This document shows, piece by piece, positions 1 through 8,251 of a stretch of 13,246 nt of DNA. The notes beneath the pieces are model-generated. The model saw only the letters and a program-made list of their open reading frames with translations. It did no database searches and had not been told where the DNA came from. The DNA comes from Lachnospiraceae bacterium (lineage in GTDB: Bacteria > Bacillota > Clostridia > Lachnospirales > Lachnospiraceae), in assembly GCA_900771955.1 (NCBI GenBank), contig CAAGPW010000271.1, positions 1 to 13,246 of the forward strand, given 5' to 3'. Position numbers and translations under genes: made by a program. How positions within the stretch are numbered: position 1 is the first letter of the stretch; each line of letters starts with the position of its first letter.

Positions 1-1
1 A

Positions 2-1177
2 ACAGCTTTTTCTTCCATCAGCAAAATTCGTTTAAAGACGCTTGCTGAAAAAGGAAACCAAAAGGCAGCACTGGCCTACCGTCTATCCGAAAACTACGAC
101 AGACTGCTGTCTACCATTCTGATTGGAAACAACATTGTAAACATTGCTACGGCATCCGTAGCCACTGTTTTATGCGTAAAGCATTTCGGTGCTGACCTCG
201 GACCTACAATGTCTACGATTCTAAGTACGGTCATCGTACTGCTCTTCGGTGAGATTTCTCCGAAAAGCATCGCAAAAGAATCCCCTGAAAAAGTAGTTTT
301 ATTTTCCGCACCACTTTTAAATGCACTGATTCTTATCCTTACCCCATTCAATTTTCTGTTCGGGCAATGGAAAAAACTGCTCTCAAAGATCATCAAACCA
401 GATGCCAGCACCGGCATTACAGAAGATGAACTTTTAAATATCATTGAGGAAGCAGAGCAGGAAGGCGGCATCAACAAACAGGAAGGAAGCCTGATGAAAA
501 GCGCCATTGAATTCAATGATCAGGAAGCCATTGATATCTGCACTCCGCGCGTCAATATCGTCGGTGTCACCTGTGCCATGTCAAAAGAAGAGATCCTGCA
601 GAAATTCAGCGAATCCGGATATTCCAGATTTCCTGTTTTTTCCGAGGATATGGAACATATTATCGGTATTCTCTATCAGAAAGATTTTTATAAAGCCAAA
701 AACGATACCGCAGAAAAGACGGTTGCTGATCTGATGCGCCCGCCGGTTTTTATCACCAAAAGCATGCACATCGGCATTCTTTTAAAACGACTTCAGGCAG
801 AGCATTCGCATATCGCTATCATTATTGACGAGTACGGCTGCATTGCCGGGCTGGTCACAATGGAAGACATCCTGGAAGAGTTAGTCGGTGAGATCTGGGA
901 TGAACATGATACAGTCATACATGAAATCGAACAGATCACACCAACTGAATATTATATCTTAGGCAGTACAAACATGGATAAGGTCTGTGAAATCCTGAAT
1001 ATGGACGACGCGGAAGCAGATGAAGTCGACAGCCAGACCGCAAGCGGCTGGGTCATGGAAACTTTAAACAAGATTCCGCGCGAGGGAGATCAGTTCCGTT
1101 ACAAGAACTTTAAAGTCACTGTTTCCAAAATGACAAATATGCGTATCGATGGGATCACCGTTCAGGCAACTACATAA
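2..1177 (+). CDS. CNNM/CorC-HlyC family transmembrane protein, 5' truncated by window edge
   Basis: The reading frame is open from base 2 to the TAA at 1175-1177, giving 391 residues without the true start, which lies upstream of the window. Visible parts in order: the end of a DUF21/CNNM membrane domain (about residues 1-125) with the hallmark motifs IGNNIVNI and GEISPKS and three hydrophobic stretches; a CBS pair (about 179-300) starting at ICTPRV and ending with the typical DEYG...GLVTMEDILEELVGEIWDE signature; and a C-terminal CorC/HlyC domain (about 308-390). Family members are linked to magnesium or cobalt export, and the CBS pair of studied members binds adenine nucleotides. The name hemolysin C is historical. 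An internal ATG at 209 is not the start, because the CNNM motif continues upstream of it. The gene ends just before a strong terminator and converges on the next gene. The family call is firm; the transported ion is inferred. Confidence 0.95.
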   Translation, partial: TAFSSISKIRLKTLAEKGNQKAALAYRLSENYDRLLSTILIGNNIVNIATASVATVLCVKHFGADLGPTMSTILSTVIVLLFGEISPKSIAKESPEKVVLFSAPLLNALILILTPFNFLFGQWKKLLSKIIKPDASTGITEDELLNIIEEAEQEGGINKQEGSLMKSAIEFNDQEAIDICTPRVNIVGVTCAMSKEEILQKFSESGYSRFPVFSEDMEHIIGILYQKDFYKAKNDTAEKTVADLMRPPVFITKSMHIGILLKRLQAEHSHIAIIIDEYGCIAGLVTMEDILEELVGEIWDEHDTVIHEIEQITPTEYYILGSTNMDKVCEILNMDDAEADEVDSQTASGWVMETLNKIPREGDQFRYKNFKVTVSKMTNMRIDGITVQATT

Positions 1178-1199
1178 AACAACCGATACCATGCAAAAT

Positions 1200-1260
1200 A
1201 AGAAGCTGCCGCTTCACGATTTTCCCATCGCAAATGCGGCAGCTTCTTCTGTCTTTTTTT
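1200..1260 (+). terminator. Intrinsic terminator of the CNNM/CorC gene, overlapping the convergent phospholipase gene
   Basis: A perfect 13-bp inverted repeat (AAGAAGCTGCCGC at 1200-1212, its complement at 1236-1248) encloses a 23-base loop and is followed by a T-rich tail ending in TTTTTTT at 1254-1260. The stop of the + strand gene is 22 bases upstream. The loop also holds a small CGAT/ATCG pair. The distal arm and T tail are coding sequence of the convergent minus-strand gene, whose stop codon (1214-1216) lies in the loop. On the minus strand the tail is only a short TATTTT, so termination in that direction would be weaker. Confidence 0.9.
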
Positions 1261-2074
1261 CTGGAATTTCTTCCGGTGGCCTGGAACCAAACGTATAATC
1301 ATAGATCGGATCCAGCGCCCCATGTCCCAGTATAAACGCTCCATATTCTCCGATCAGGCGCAGTGCCATTTTTTTTGCCCGCTCATAAAGCCTGGAAAGC
1401 TTATCATCGCTGTCCTCGCAGTCCGGATTCGGCCTGTAATTTACAAGCAGTCCGTGCATCTCCTTATAATTGCCCGATGCCCTAAGCAACAGATAGATCA
1501 TTTCCCGTTTCAGCCTCGACGGTGCCACAAGAAGATTATTATAGGTAATCATTCCCTCAAGCGCTTTTTTTACCTGCTCTCCGGTCACTCCATCAAAAAA
1601 AGCCTGTATGACTTTTGCATTTCGCTCGGATGGAACAATGTGTCCGGTCAGCTTATGCCGGATCGGGTTCAGTCCATCCCGTACCATCAGCATCCGGTCA
1701 AATTCCACCTCTATCTCTGCATGCGTAACTCCGCTCGCTTCAATCTTTTCGTCAATATAGCCATGACAGGTCACGTCCAGCGCAAAATGACAGATGAAAC
1801 CATATACATAAGACAGATATGCTTTTTCCCCGCCATACTGTCTTATAATTTCCGCTGCCTTTTCAAAAAATTCCCTTCCCGGTCTGTCATGCATTCCGTA
1901 ACCGATCTGATTTACCGGATCTGTCGTCAATGCATGGTAATAGAACAGAATATCCGGTCCGTGAAGTCCGATCAGATAAAGCTCCGGATAAGACTCGACC
2001 GCCAGCTTCGGATTTCCCGCAAGCGCCCGGCGCACCTCCTGTCCCATACGGTAATGTGCATATGTAGATGGCAT
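1214..2074 (-). CDS. Zinc-dependent phospholipase C family protein
   Basis: This 286-residue protein matches the bacterial zinc-dependent phospholipase C-like family (the Zn_dep_PLPC type also found in GPI-specific phospholipase D). It starts directly with the conserved MPSTYAHYRMG segment. Likely metal ligands are spread as in the family: H7, H38 and D41 in GLHGPDILFYY, H96 and D100 in CHFALDVTCHGYID, H104, and H118 with E120/E122. The protein is mostly helical and has no signal peptide, unlike secreted clostridial alpha-toxins, so it is probably cytoplasmic and its true substrate is unknown. The ATG at 2074 follows AAAGGAG at a good distance. The last codons are inside the terminator of the convergent gene. 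It lies downstream of the TauE/SafE gene on the same strand, 82 bases away, separated by a GC-rich palindrome. Family assignment is good; enzymatic activity is inferred. Confidence 0.88.
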   Translation of the reverse strand: MPSTYAHYRMGQEVRRALAGNPKLAVESYPELYLIGLHGPDILFYYHALTTDPVNQIGYGMHDRPGREFFEKAAEIIRQYGGEKAYLSYVYGFICHFALDVTCHGYIDEKIEASGVTHAEIEVEFDRMLMVRDGLNPIRHKLTGHIVPSERNAKVIQAFFDGVTGEQVKKALEGMITYNNLLVAPSRLKREMIYLLLRASGNYKEMHGLLVNYRPNPDCEDSDDKLSRLYERAKKMALRLIGEYGAFILGHGALDPIYDYTFGSRPPEEIPEKKTEEAAAFAMGKS

Positions 2075-2110
2075 ATCATCGTCTCCTTTCCTGCTTTTTA
2101 TTGTAAGACG

Positions 2111-2131
2111 TGATATGCGGCGCCGCTATCA
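2111..2131. repeat. GC-rich palindrome between the phospholipase and permease genes
   Basis: TGATA (2111-2115) and TATCA (2127-2131) flank the perfect palindrome GCGGCGCCGC (2117-2126), with one unpaired T at 2116. It stands out in an A/T-rich 82-base gap. On the minus strand it lies just upstream of a TACAAT (2098-2103) that could be a -10 box for the phospholipase gene, so it could be an operator covering the -35 region. It could also form an RNA hairpin with a GCGC loop. There is no T run next to it, so a terminator role is unlikely. Confidence 0.45.
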
Positions 2132-2156
2132 TACAAATGTAAAACCTGGATGTTTT

Positions 2157-2876
2157 TTATGTAAAATTTGTTACAACAAGTGCTGCTCCGGACAAAAACA
2201 ACATTAAAATAACCAGCTTCTTTACGCTCTTTTCATTTAAGAAGCTGCCGCTCTTCATCCCCGCAAACATTCCAACGAACATCACCGGGAGCAGAATCAC
2301 TGCCTGCCTGACCGTCGCCGCAGTAATGATCCCGAGAGAGGCATAGAGAACAATGCGAAATGTATTTTCCAGAAAAAACACCATGCAGATGTTTGCCTTA
2401 AATGCACGGTTTGAATCCGTTACCCGGCTCATATAAGCTGCAAGCAAAGCCCCAATCCCGTACAGCCCGCAAAGCACACCGGAAATAATACCAATCGCTC
2501 CGAGAAGTATTCCGGATTCCTTTGTCTTTTTTCTTCCATTTTCCCGGAAAAACATCTCCAGCGCAAGTGCAATGATAACAAACCCGAATGCGATCTTTAC
2601 CGCGTGCACGTCCGTATTTTTCAAAAGCAATATGCCCGGTATATCACCAATCAGTACGATCACGGTAAGCGGCAGCCAGATTTTCGTTACGAGCGCCTCT
2701 TTTTCTTTTCGTATCATCATCAGATTGGTCGGATATCCCAGTATCAGTTCCACCGGTGAAATAGTTACATTATCCAGCCCAAAACTCAAGATCGTGGTAA
2801 ATACCAGTGTGTTTGCGAACCCGCAGAGTCCCTTGACAAAATATGCGCACAGTGCTGCGCAGACCATCCATCCCAT
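2157..2876 (-). CDS. Sulfite exporter TauE/SafE family membrane permease
   Basis: This 239-residue, very hydrophobic protein is close to the usual length (about 250) of the TauE/SafE (DUF81) family, whose members move small anions such as sulfite, sulfoacetate or other organic acids across the membrane. The two-repeat layout is visible: an N-terminal repeat starting at CAYFVKGLCGFANTL, a hydrophilic linker near residues 110-120 (ENGRKKTKES), and a second repeat starting at GIISGVLCGLYGIGALLAAY. About seven to eight membrane segments can be drawn. The ATG at 2876 is the first possible start because a TGA in the same frame directly precedes it; AAAGGAC lies 7 bases upstream. It sits 53 bases downstream of the chemotaxis gene with no obvious terminator between, so read-through is likely. 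The substrate cannot be deduced. Confidence 0.9.
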   Translation of the reverse strand: MGWMVCAALCAYFVKGLCGFANTLVFTTILSFGLDNVTISPVELILGYPTNLMMIRKEKEALVTKIWLPLTVIVLIGDIPGILLLKNTDVHAVKIAFGFVIIALALEMFFRENGRKKTKESGILLGAIGIISGVLCGLYGIGALLAAYMSRVTDSNRAFKANICMVFFLENTFRIVLYASLGIITAATVRQAVILLPVMFVGMFAGMKSGSFLNEKSVKKLVILMLFLSGAALVVTNFT

Positions 2877-2915
2877 TCATTATGTCCTTTATCCTGTTTT
2901 ATAATTTTTATCTGA

Positions 2916-2975
2916 CAGTCCCTGCATTCTTATACATTGCGCGTCTGATCAATCTTTTTGAGCAGTCCCTGCATT
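2916..2975. repeat. 13-bp direct repeat spanning the end of the chemotaxis gene
   Basis: CAGTCCCTGCATT occurs at 2916-2928 and again at 2963-2975, 47 bases apart. The second copy encodes part of the last helix (MQGL) of the chemotaxis protein; the first lies just after its stop codon. A perfect 13-base match at this distance is unlikely by chance. It may be the trace of a small duplication of the gene end. Confidence 0.6.
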
Positions 2976-4405
2976 TTGCCCTTCACACTGTCTAACCGCA
3001 GACGGTTGTCTTCTTCTGCATCCATCGTCTCACTCGCATGTGCACTGACTTCCTCCGAAACCGCAGATATCGTCTGGATTGAATCCACGATCACACTGTT
3101 TGCATCCTTTAATTCCAAAATTTCCTGCGCCAGTTCTTTTATATGTTCCTGAATTGCAAATGTATTTTTCTGGATCGCCGCAAAACTGTCCGCCGCATTT
3201 GCCGCTCCCTGCTTTTCCTCATTGATCCCTTCGATCATCTGACGGATCACGCCTACCACTTCACTGATCGCGGATGAAACATTCTGGATCAGTTCCGTAA
3301 TGTGCACCGTTGCGTCTTTCGTCTGCGTCGCCATTCCTGAAATTTCTGTTGCCACAACTGCAAATCCTTTTCCTGCATCTCCTGCTCTTGCTGCCTCGAT
3401 ACTTGCATTCAGTGCCAGCAAACTGGTCTGTGACGTAATTCCGCTGATCAGTTCCACGATAGAATGCATTTCTTCCATATACTTATCCAGCGTACCGAGC
3501 TTTTCCGCAACATCCGCGCCATTCTGAACAGAAGTGTCCACCATTTTTACCAGCGCTGCAACATCCTTATTTCCACCCTCCAGTGTCTGAAGCGTCTGTT
3601 CCATGTTCTCTGTGATCAGATTGGAAGCACCGTTTACCTGCTCTACCTTTGCCTGGATCGCCTCTGTCTGCGACAACTGCTTTTGCACGGCATTTGCAGT
3701 GTCATCTGCTCCCGCAGATACCTGATCCATCGCATCTTTCGTCTTTCCAAACGAAGTATTGAGCGAATCAAGATCGACATGCAGATCCTCGATGCCTGCT
3801 TCCAGTTCCGCCGAGAGCGTTGATATATCTGACAGCAGACGCTCCGTCTCTTTCCGCGTCTCATCAATACGCTGCATCTTGTCGCGGTTATTCCGCTCCA
3901 GTACCTGTGCCGAGAGGAATGAATAAATACCCACGAGGATCATGATCGCGACCTGAATGACCGCAGAATCCTGCCCCGCATAACCAAACTTCCCGGTTTT
4001 TGCACCGATCACTGCCACAAGCAGACTTTCGATTACAGTTCCTGTGTTGATCAGCAGGGAATATCTTGTATCGTTATAAATAGAAATGACAAGAATCATT
4101 GGAATTACAAAAACAAACACAAGATTGTTTGTTGAGGTAAACAGCGCCACGGAATAGAACACCGCAAATCCGATTGCCAAAAAATGCTTGATCGCCGGTG
4201 TTTCCGGATCTTTTTTCCAGAAAACATATTCTGCAATTACCGGTCCGAACCCGAGTACCGCCATAAGCAGTACATATATTGCGCTTTGTAGCCCAGCATA
4301 TGCCTGTAAGATACAAAACATTATCATAACTGCCGCATCTGTCACGTGGGCAAGCATTCCCACCTGATTGTTTCTCGCTGTCTCAGTGTTTATCTTTTGC
4401 TCCAT
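2930..4405 (-). CDS. Methyl-accepting chemotaxis protein with six-helix membrane sensor region
   Basis: From the ATG at 4405 the protein has 491 residues. The first 170 hold about six hydrophobic segments (near 18-36, 41-62, 74-92, 94-111, 115-136 and 148-167) with only short loops and no large extracellular sensor. The rest is a long coiled-coil cytoplasmic signalling domain with the conserved hairpin tip at about 318-355 (SGITSQTSLLALNASIEAAR, then AGDAGKGFAVVATEI). It would signal to CheA/CheW and be methylated by CheR, which are not in the window. The start at 4405 is chosen over one at 4447 because AGGAGG (4413-4418) sits exactly 7 bases before it. No HAMP domain is obvious; the sixth helix runs straight into the coiled coil, so the signal may be sensed in or at the membrane. 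A promoter lies just upstream. The ligand is unknown. Confidence 0.93.
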   Translation of the reverse strand: MEQKINTETARNNQVGMLAHVTDAAVMIMFCILQAYAGLQSAIYVLLMAVLGFGPVIAEYVFWKKDPETPAIKHFLAIGFAVFYSVALFTSTNNLVFVFVIPMILVISIYNDTRYSLLINTGTVIESLLVAVIGAKTGKFGYAGQDSAVIQVAIMILVGIYSFLSAQVLERNNRDKMQRIDETRKETERLLSDISTLSAELEAGIEDLHVDLDSLNTSFGKTKDAMDQVSAGADDTANAVQKQLSQTEAIQAKVEQVNGASNLITENMEQTLQTLEGGNKDVAALVKMVDTSVQNGADVAEKLGTLDKYMEEMHSIVELISGITSQTSLLALNASIEAARAGDAGKGFAVVATEISGMATQTKDATVHITELIQNVSSAISEVVGVIRQMIEGINEEKQGAANAADSFAAIQKNTFAIQEHIKELAQEILELKDANSVIVDSIQTISAVSEEVSAHASETMDAEEDNRLRLDSVKGKMQGLLKKIDQTRNV

Positions 4406-4455
4406 TTTCATTCCTCCTGCCTTTATAAAATCTGTATATTTATTCATACATGTTT

Positions 4456-4484
4456 ATTCTAGCATAGGAATTTTAAATAATCAC
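4456..4484 (-). promoter_or_regulatory. SigA-type extended -10 promoter of the chemotaxis gene
   Basis: On the minus strand, GTGATT (4479-4484) and TAGAAT (4456-4461) are separated by exactly 17 bases, and the -10 box is preceded by TGC, giving an extended -10 element. The spacing to the ribosome binding site at 4413-4418 allows a leader of about 40-50 bases. The promoter starts only 13 bases past the stop of the upstream heptad-repeat gene, so the chemotaxis gene can be expressed independently of that damaged operon. Confidence 0.6.
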
Positions 4485-4497
4485 TATATTTTTTCTG

Positions 4498-6285
4498 TTA
4501 TTGTCCGAATAATTTCAATAATTTTTCTCCAAATCCGGTCTGTTCCTCCTTTTCTTCAACAACCGGTTCTTTTTCTGCCTTTTTGATCTCTGACGTTTTT
4601 ATGACAAACTGAACGGATGTGGTATTGGTATTTTTATTGGAAACAAAGGAAACTACTTCCATGTCATCTCCACCGATGGAATCCAGAATGCTGTCGATTT
4701 TTTCCTGCACCTGTTCATCCATATTGCCTGTCTTATCTTCAAATTCCTGTGTTCCGTCGCTTAATTCCATACTTCCATCACACAGTTCTACAATTCCGTC
4801 ATAAAGTTCTGATGTGCCGGATTTCAGTTCTCCTGTTCCTGCCAGTAAGTCTTTACTGCCGGATGCAAGTGTAGACACTCCGTTCACAAGCTGCTCATAT
4901 CCGGCCACAACTGTTCCGACTCCGCCTGTATATGCTGTTATTCCGCTGTCAATCTGCCCATACTGTTCCACCAGTGTATTGACTCCTTCGGAAAGAGAAG
5001 TCAGATACGTATTTACCCCGCCAATTGCAGCATTATTTCCATTTAAAAGTGTAATGACCTGATTCAGTTCCTCGATCTGCGCCCCCATGGCTGCTGCCTG
5101 TGCCTGAAGCTCTGCACTGTCTGCATAATCTGCCATTGCCTGAAGCTGGCTGATCTGCCCCTGTAATGTCTGGATCTGCGTACCAAGCACCGTAACCGCA
5201 TCTGTATTCTGCTGCATCAGTGCATCCACATCCAGTGTACCATTACTTGCGTCATTCACTGCTGCTTTGTACTGTGCATATCCCAGATTTGCCTGCAATT
5301 GTGTTGCTCCTGTATACAGATCACTGATTCCCTGTCTGATCGCACCGGAGGTCTCTGTCAGCGTCGCTGATTTACTGTTTAACTCGTTTAATCCCTGCTG
5401 CATATTGGAAACACCCGTCTGCAGACTCGCCATTCCGTTATCAAGATCTGACACACCTGAATACAGTGTATCCATTCCGTCAACCAGGCTTCCGCCTCCC
5501 GTTTCCAGACCCTTTGCTCCTTCTGCAAGACTTCCTGCTCCCTGATTCAGTGTTTCTGTTGCATCCATGACTTCCCGTACTTTGTCCATCAGTTCTTCAT
5601 CATCAATATCCACATTCAGACTGAGCTGCACGCCATTCACTGCCACCGCATCCATTTCAAAATCCGTAACATCCGCGCTGATCTCAGCATCCAGTCCCTT
5701 ACCCGGAAGAACCGTATAACTGATCTGCTTGTCTGCTCCCACATTGGCAAGTGTTGCACCTTCCGCCTTGATATTGCTGCAGTGCTCCGTATCCAGTGTA
5801 AAGGAGGCCTGCAATGCATAGTCATCATAAAAGCTTCCGCTGCATGCTTCATTTTTTTCTACCTGGACATGGATTGTGAGCGCACCTGATTTTCCCGCAA
5901 GTTCTTCCGGTGCTGTCTTCTTTCCATCCAGTTCATAAGTGATCGCTATTTTCCACGGTATCTGCGTATCCGGTGACATTGTTCCCTGATAATATGCCTG
6001 ATTCGCACCGGTGGAAAAAACAACTTTATCTCCATCCTGCGTAATGGCATCCGTTGTATTCAGCATTTTTACCGACGTATAATCTCCGTAATCCGTAACG
6101 TCACCGCTTCCAAAGATGTTTACCACGTTTACCTCATTTACATTTCCAGAGGCATCTGTATTCACATAGACAACTTCCTCTTTTGCCTTATCATTTACTT
6201 CCGCTGCATTTACCGGAATGATGCTTCCTGCCGTAAACTAGCCTGCCATAAGCAAAGCTGCGATTCTCTTACTCCTGTTTTTCAT
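4498..6285 (-). pseudogene. Secreted LxxG heptad-repeat protein (MMPL transporter partner), interrupted by an amber codon in the signal peptide
   Basis: The natural start is the ATG at 6285, preceded by AAGGAG, and it overlaps the end of the transporter gene by 17 bases. It encodes a typical signal peptide: basic KNRSKR, a hydrophobic core IAALLMAG...FTAGSIIPV, then NAA. Codon 16 in the core (6238-6240) is TAG, after which the same frame runs open for 579 codons. The body has a beta-rich N-terminal part (about residues 40-235), a first block of LxxG heptads (about 245-300, such as LAEGAKGLETGGGSLVDG), a glutamine-rich coiled coil (about 340-420), a second heptad block (about 470-525) and a charged C-terminal tail without a membrane anchor. 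Such proteins lie next to MMPL or YhgE/Pip-type transporters and probably act outside the membrane. If the TAG is real, the exported protein is not made; restart at GTG 6165 would give a 555-residue form without a signal peptide. Suppression or sequence error cannot be excluded. Confidence 0.85.
6163..6181 (-). promoter_or_regulatory. Possible translation restart site after the amber codon
   Basis: AGAGGAA (6175-6181 on the minus strand) lies 9 bases before an in-frame GTG (6163-6165). It is the best ribosome binding site and start pair downstream of the TAG at 6238-6240. Translation from here would give a cytoplasmic form lacking the signal peptide. The match may be chance, since the bases also encode Glu-Glu. 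Confidence 0.3.
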
Positions 6286-8229
6286 GATTTCTAACTCCTT
6301 TCTTTCTGATAAACACTCCGTCAAACAGATACAGCAGTCCGGGGAGTGCAAAAAATACAATCATCAGCGACAACAGTGTTCCCTTTCCGGGGAAAAAGCC
6401 AAGCTGTGACAGAAGTCCATGTGTTGAGATCACTCCAAGTAAAAAACCAACCATGGTCATTATACTTCCTGATGTCAGTATGGATACTGTCGTAGAGGAA
6501 ACGGTTGCGATCACAGCCTCTTTCTTTCCCATACTTTGCCTGGATTCCTTATATCTTTCCGTAAACAGGATTGCATAATCCACGGTTGCCCCAAGCTGTA
6601 TCGAGCTTATGATCAGATATGCAATGTAGAAAATTGATGAACCGGAAAAATACGGGATCGCAAAATTAAGCCAGACTGCCGTCTCTATGCTGAGTACCAG
6701 GATAACCGGCAGCACGAGCGATCTCATCGTGAGCTGCAGCACAAAAAATACCGCTCCAATCGCCACGAGATTTACTTTTGCCATATCCGATGTGATCGTA
6801 TCCATCAGGTCACACGTCGAGACGCCCTCGCCTGCGAGATACCATTCCCCCGGATAATACTTCTCCGCACATGCACGGATATTTTTTACCAGCGTAAATG
6901 TCGCGTCTCCCTCGGACTCTGCCCTAACACTGATCACCATTCTTGCATAACGATCCGACATCAGTTTCTTTAAGGTAGCTGCGTCCAGATAACTCTCCGG
7001 AACTTCCTCTCCAACGGTATCCACATAGGAGATGATACCGCTCACCTCATCCATATCATGCAGTTCATCTGATAATTCTTTCTGTGTGGCCAGATCACTT
7101 TTCGGGACCATAAGCACATAAGTATCACTTTTTCCAAAAGCCTCCTCAATTGTCTGCGTATCTCTGCCAAGCTGCGTCTTCGGTCCGAAAATATGCGATG
7201 CCCCATAATAAAAGCTGTTCGCATTGGATGCCAGATACGCAGGCGCGATCACAACTGCAAACACGATCACCGCCGGCATAAACGTAAAAACCGTAACGAG
7301 ACTGATCGCAATTCCTTTCGCAAGTGCCCGTCCGAGATCCGGTCCGATCTCAAACTGCATCAGACACAGCGCCAAAAGCCAATCACTGTTGTAAGCCCGC
7401 TGGAAAGAATGGATGAAGTCGACATACACAATGCCTCTACCATCGCATCCTTTGCATTTTCATGATGTTCTCTGCATTCTGTGAAACGATGCAGCAAAAA
7501 TACCGAATAATCCAATGACACTGCAAGCTGCAGAATATTGCCGGCCGCATTCGTGACAAATGATATCTCCCCGAACAGCAGATTTGACCCTGCATTGATC
7601 ACAATCGCAACCCCAAGACCAAGCAGCACGATAAATGGTTCCAGCCAGGATGTTGTGGTGATCAGAAGCACAATGATAACAAAAATAACCGCAAACACTG
7701 CAATTTTACTGATCTCATGCACCGTACTCTGCGTTGCAGTCGCCGTTGAAACTGCACTGCCTGTCATCTGATTTTCTTCTCCGATCAGCGCGCGGATCGC
7801 ATTCACAGCCTCTATTCTTTTATCCTCATCGATTGTAACTGAATACAATGCGTTTCCGTCTTTGTAATAAGTTTCCACCGTGTCCGGGTCCTGCATTTCA
7901 AGCGGCACTGTGACTGACACCGCATCATCCAGCCATGTTACCCCGGAAACTCCGTCAATTGCCTCTATTTTTGCTTTATACTGTAATGCCTCCGGCACCG
8001 AAACATTTCCGATCATAACTCTTGCATTTGGAATTCCACCCTCAAATTCTTCATTCATGGTATCCAGCGCAACGGTTGACGGTGCATCCGCCGGCAGATA
8101 GTCATTCATATCATAATTAATTGCAACAAACTGTTTTCCCATTGCACACAGAATAAACAGCACACAATATATCACCAGGATCAGTTTGGGATGATCCACG
8201 ATTTTCTGATAAAATTTCTCCAGTTTCAT
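6269..8229 (-). pseudogene. MMPL/RND family transporter, frameshifted
   Basis: The gene starts at ATG 8229 after AAGGAG and ends at TAA 6269. Both halves of an RND-like MMPL transporter are present: TM1 (about residues 15-31), an extracellular loop, then TM2-6 with the LDYSVFLLHRF motif; the second half has TM7, another loop, and GATVDYAILFTERY with the last helices. The frame breaks at the T run at 7374-7377: frame one reads IGF then WRCV-stop (TGA at 7360), while the protein clearly goes on in the -1 frame with LALCLMQFEIGPDLGRALAKG. One inserted T gives 653 residues, somewhat short for a family of roughly 700. The missing part seems to be the cytoplasmic linker between TM6 and TM7, since VFTFMPAVI is followed directly by VFAVVIAPAYLAS. 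The family exports lipids or drugs; the substrate here is unknown. The 289-residue first half alone should not be a working transporter. A sequencing error in the T run is the main alternative. Confidence 0.88.
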
Positions 8230-8251
8230 AAAATTCTCCTTCCGTTTTTTT

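Noticed and set aside
1322..2113. 263-codon open frame on the + strand opposite the phospholipase gene
   Set aside because: Low-quality protein composition rich in Cys, Ile, Arg and His with no recognisable motif; the minus-strand frame has a clear family match and ribosome binding site.
4814..5545. Long open frames on the + strand opposite the heptad-repeat gene
   Set aside because: They mirror the repetitive codon use of the minus-strand gene and show Ser/Pro/Leu-rich composition with no domain or start signal.
6238..6240. TAG read as pyrrolysine or another recoded amino acid
   Set aside because: It lies in a signal peptide core, no pyrrolysine machinery or recoding structure is visible, and a single substitution explains it better.
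7360..7380. Programmed ribosomal frameshift producing the full transporter
   Set aside because: The site GGC TTT TGG does not give a good re-pairing for Phe-tRNA in the -1 frame, and no clear stimulatory stem was seen; an indel in a T run is simpler, with other lesions close by.
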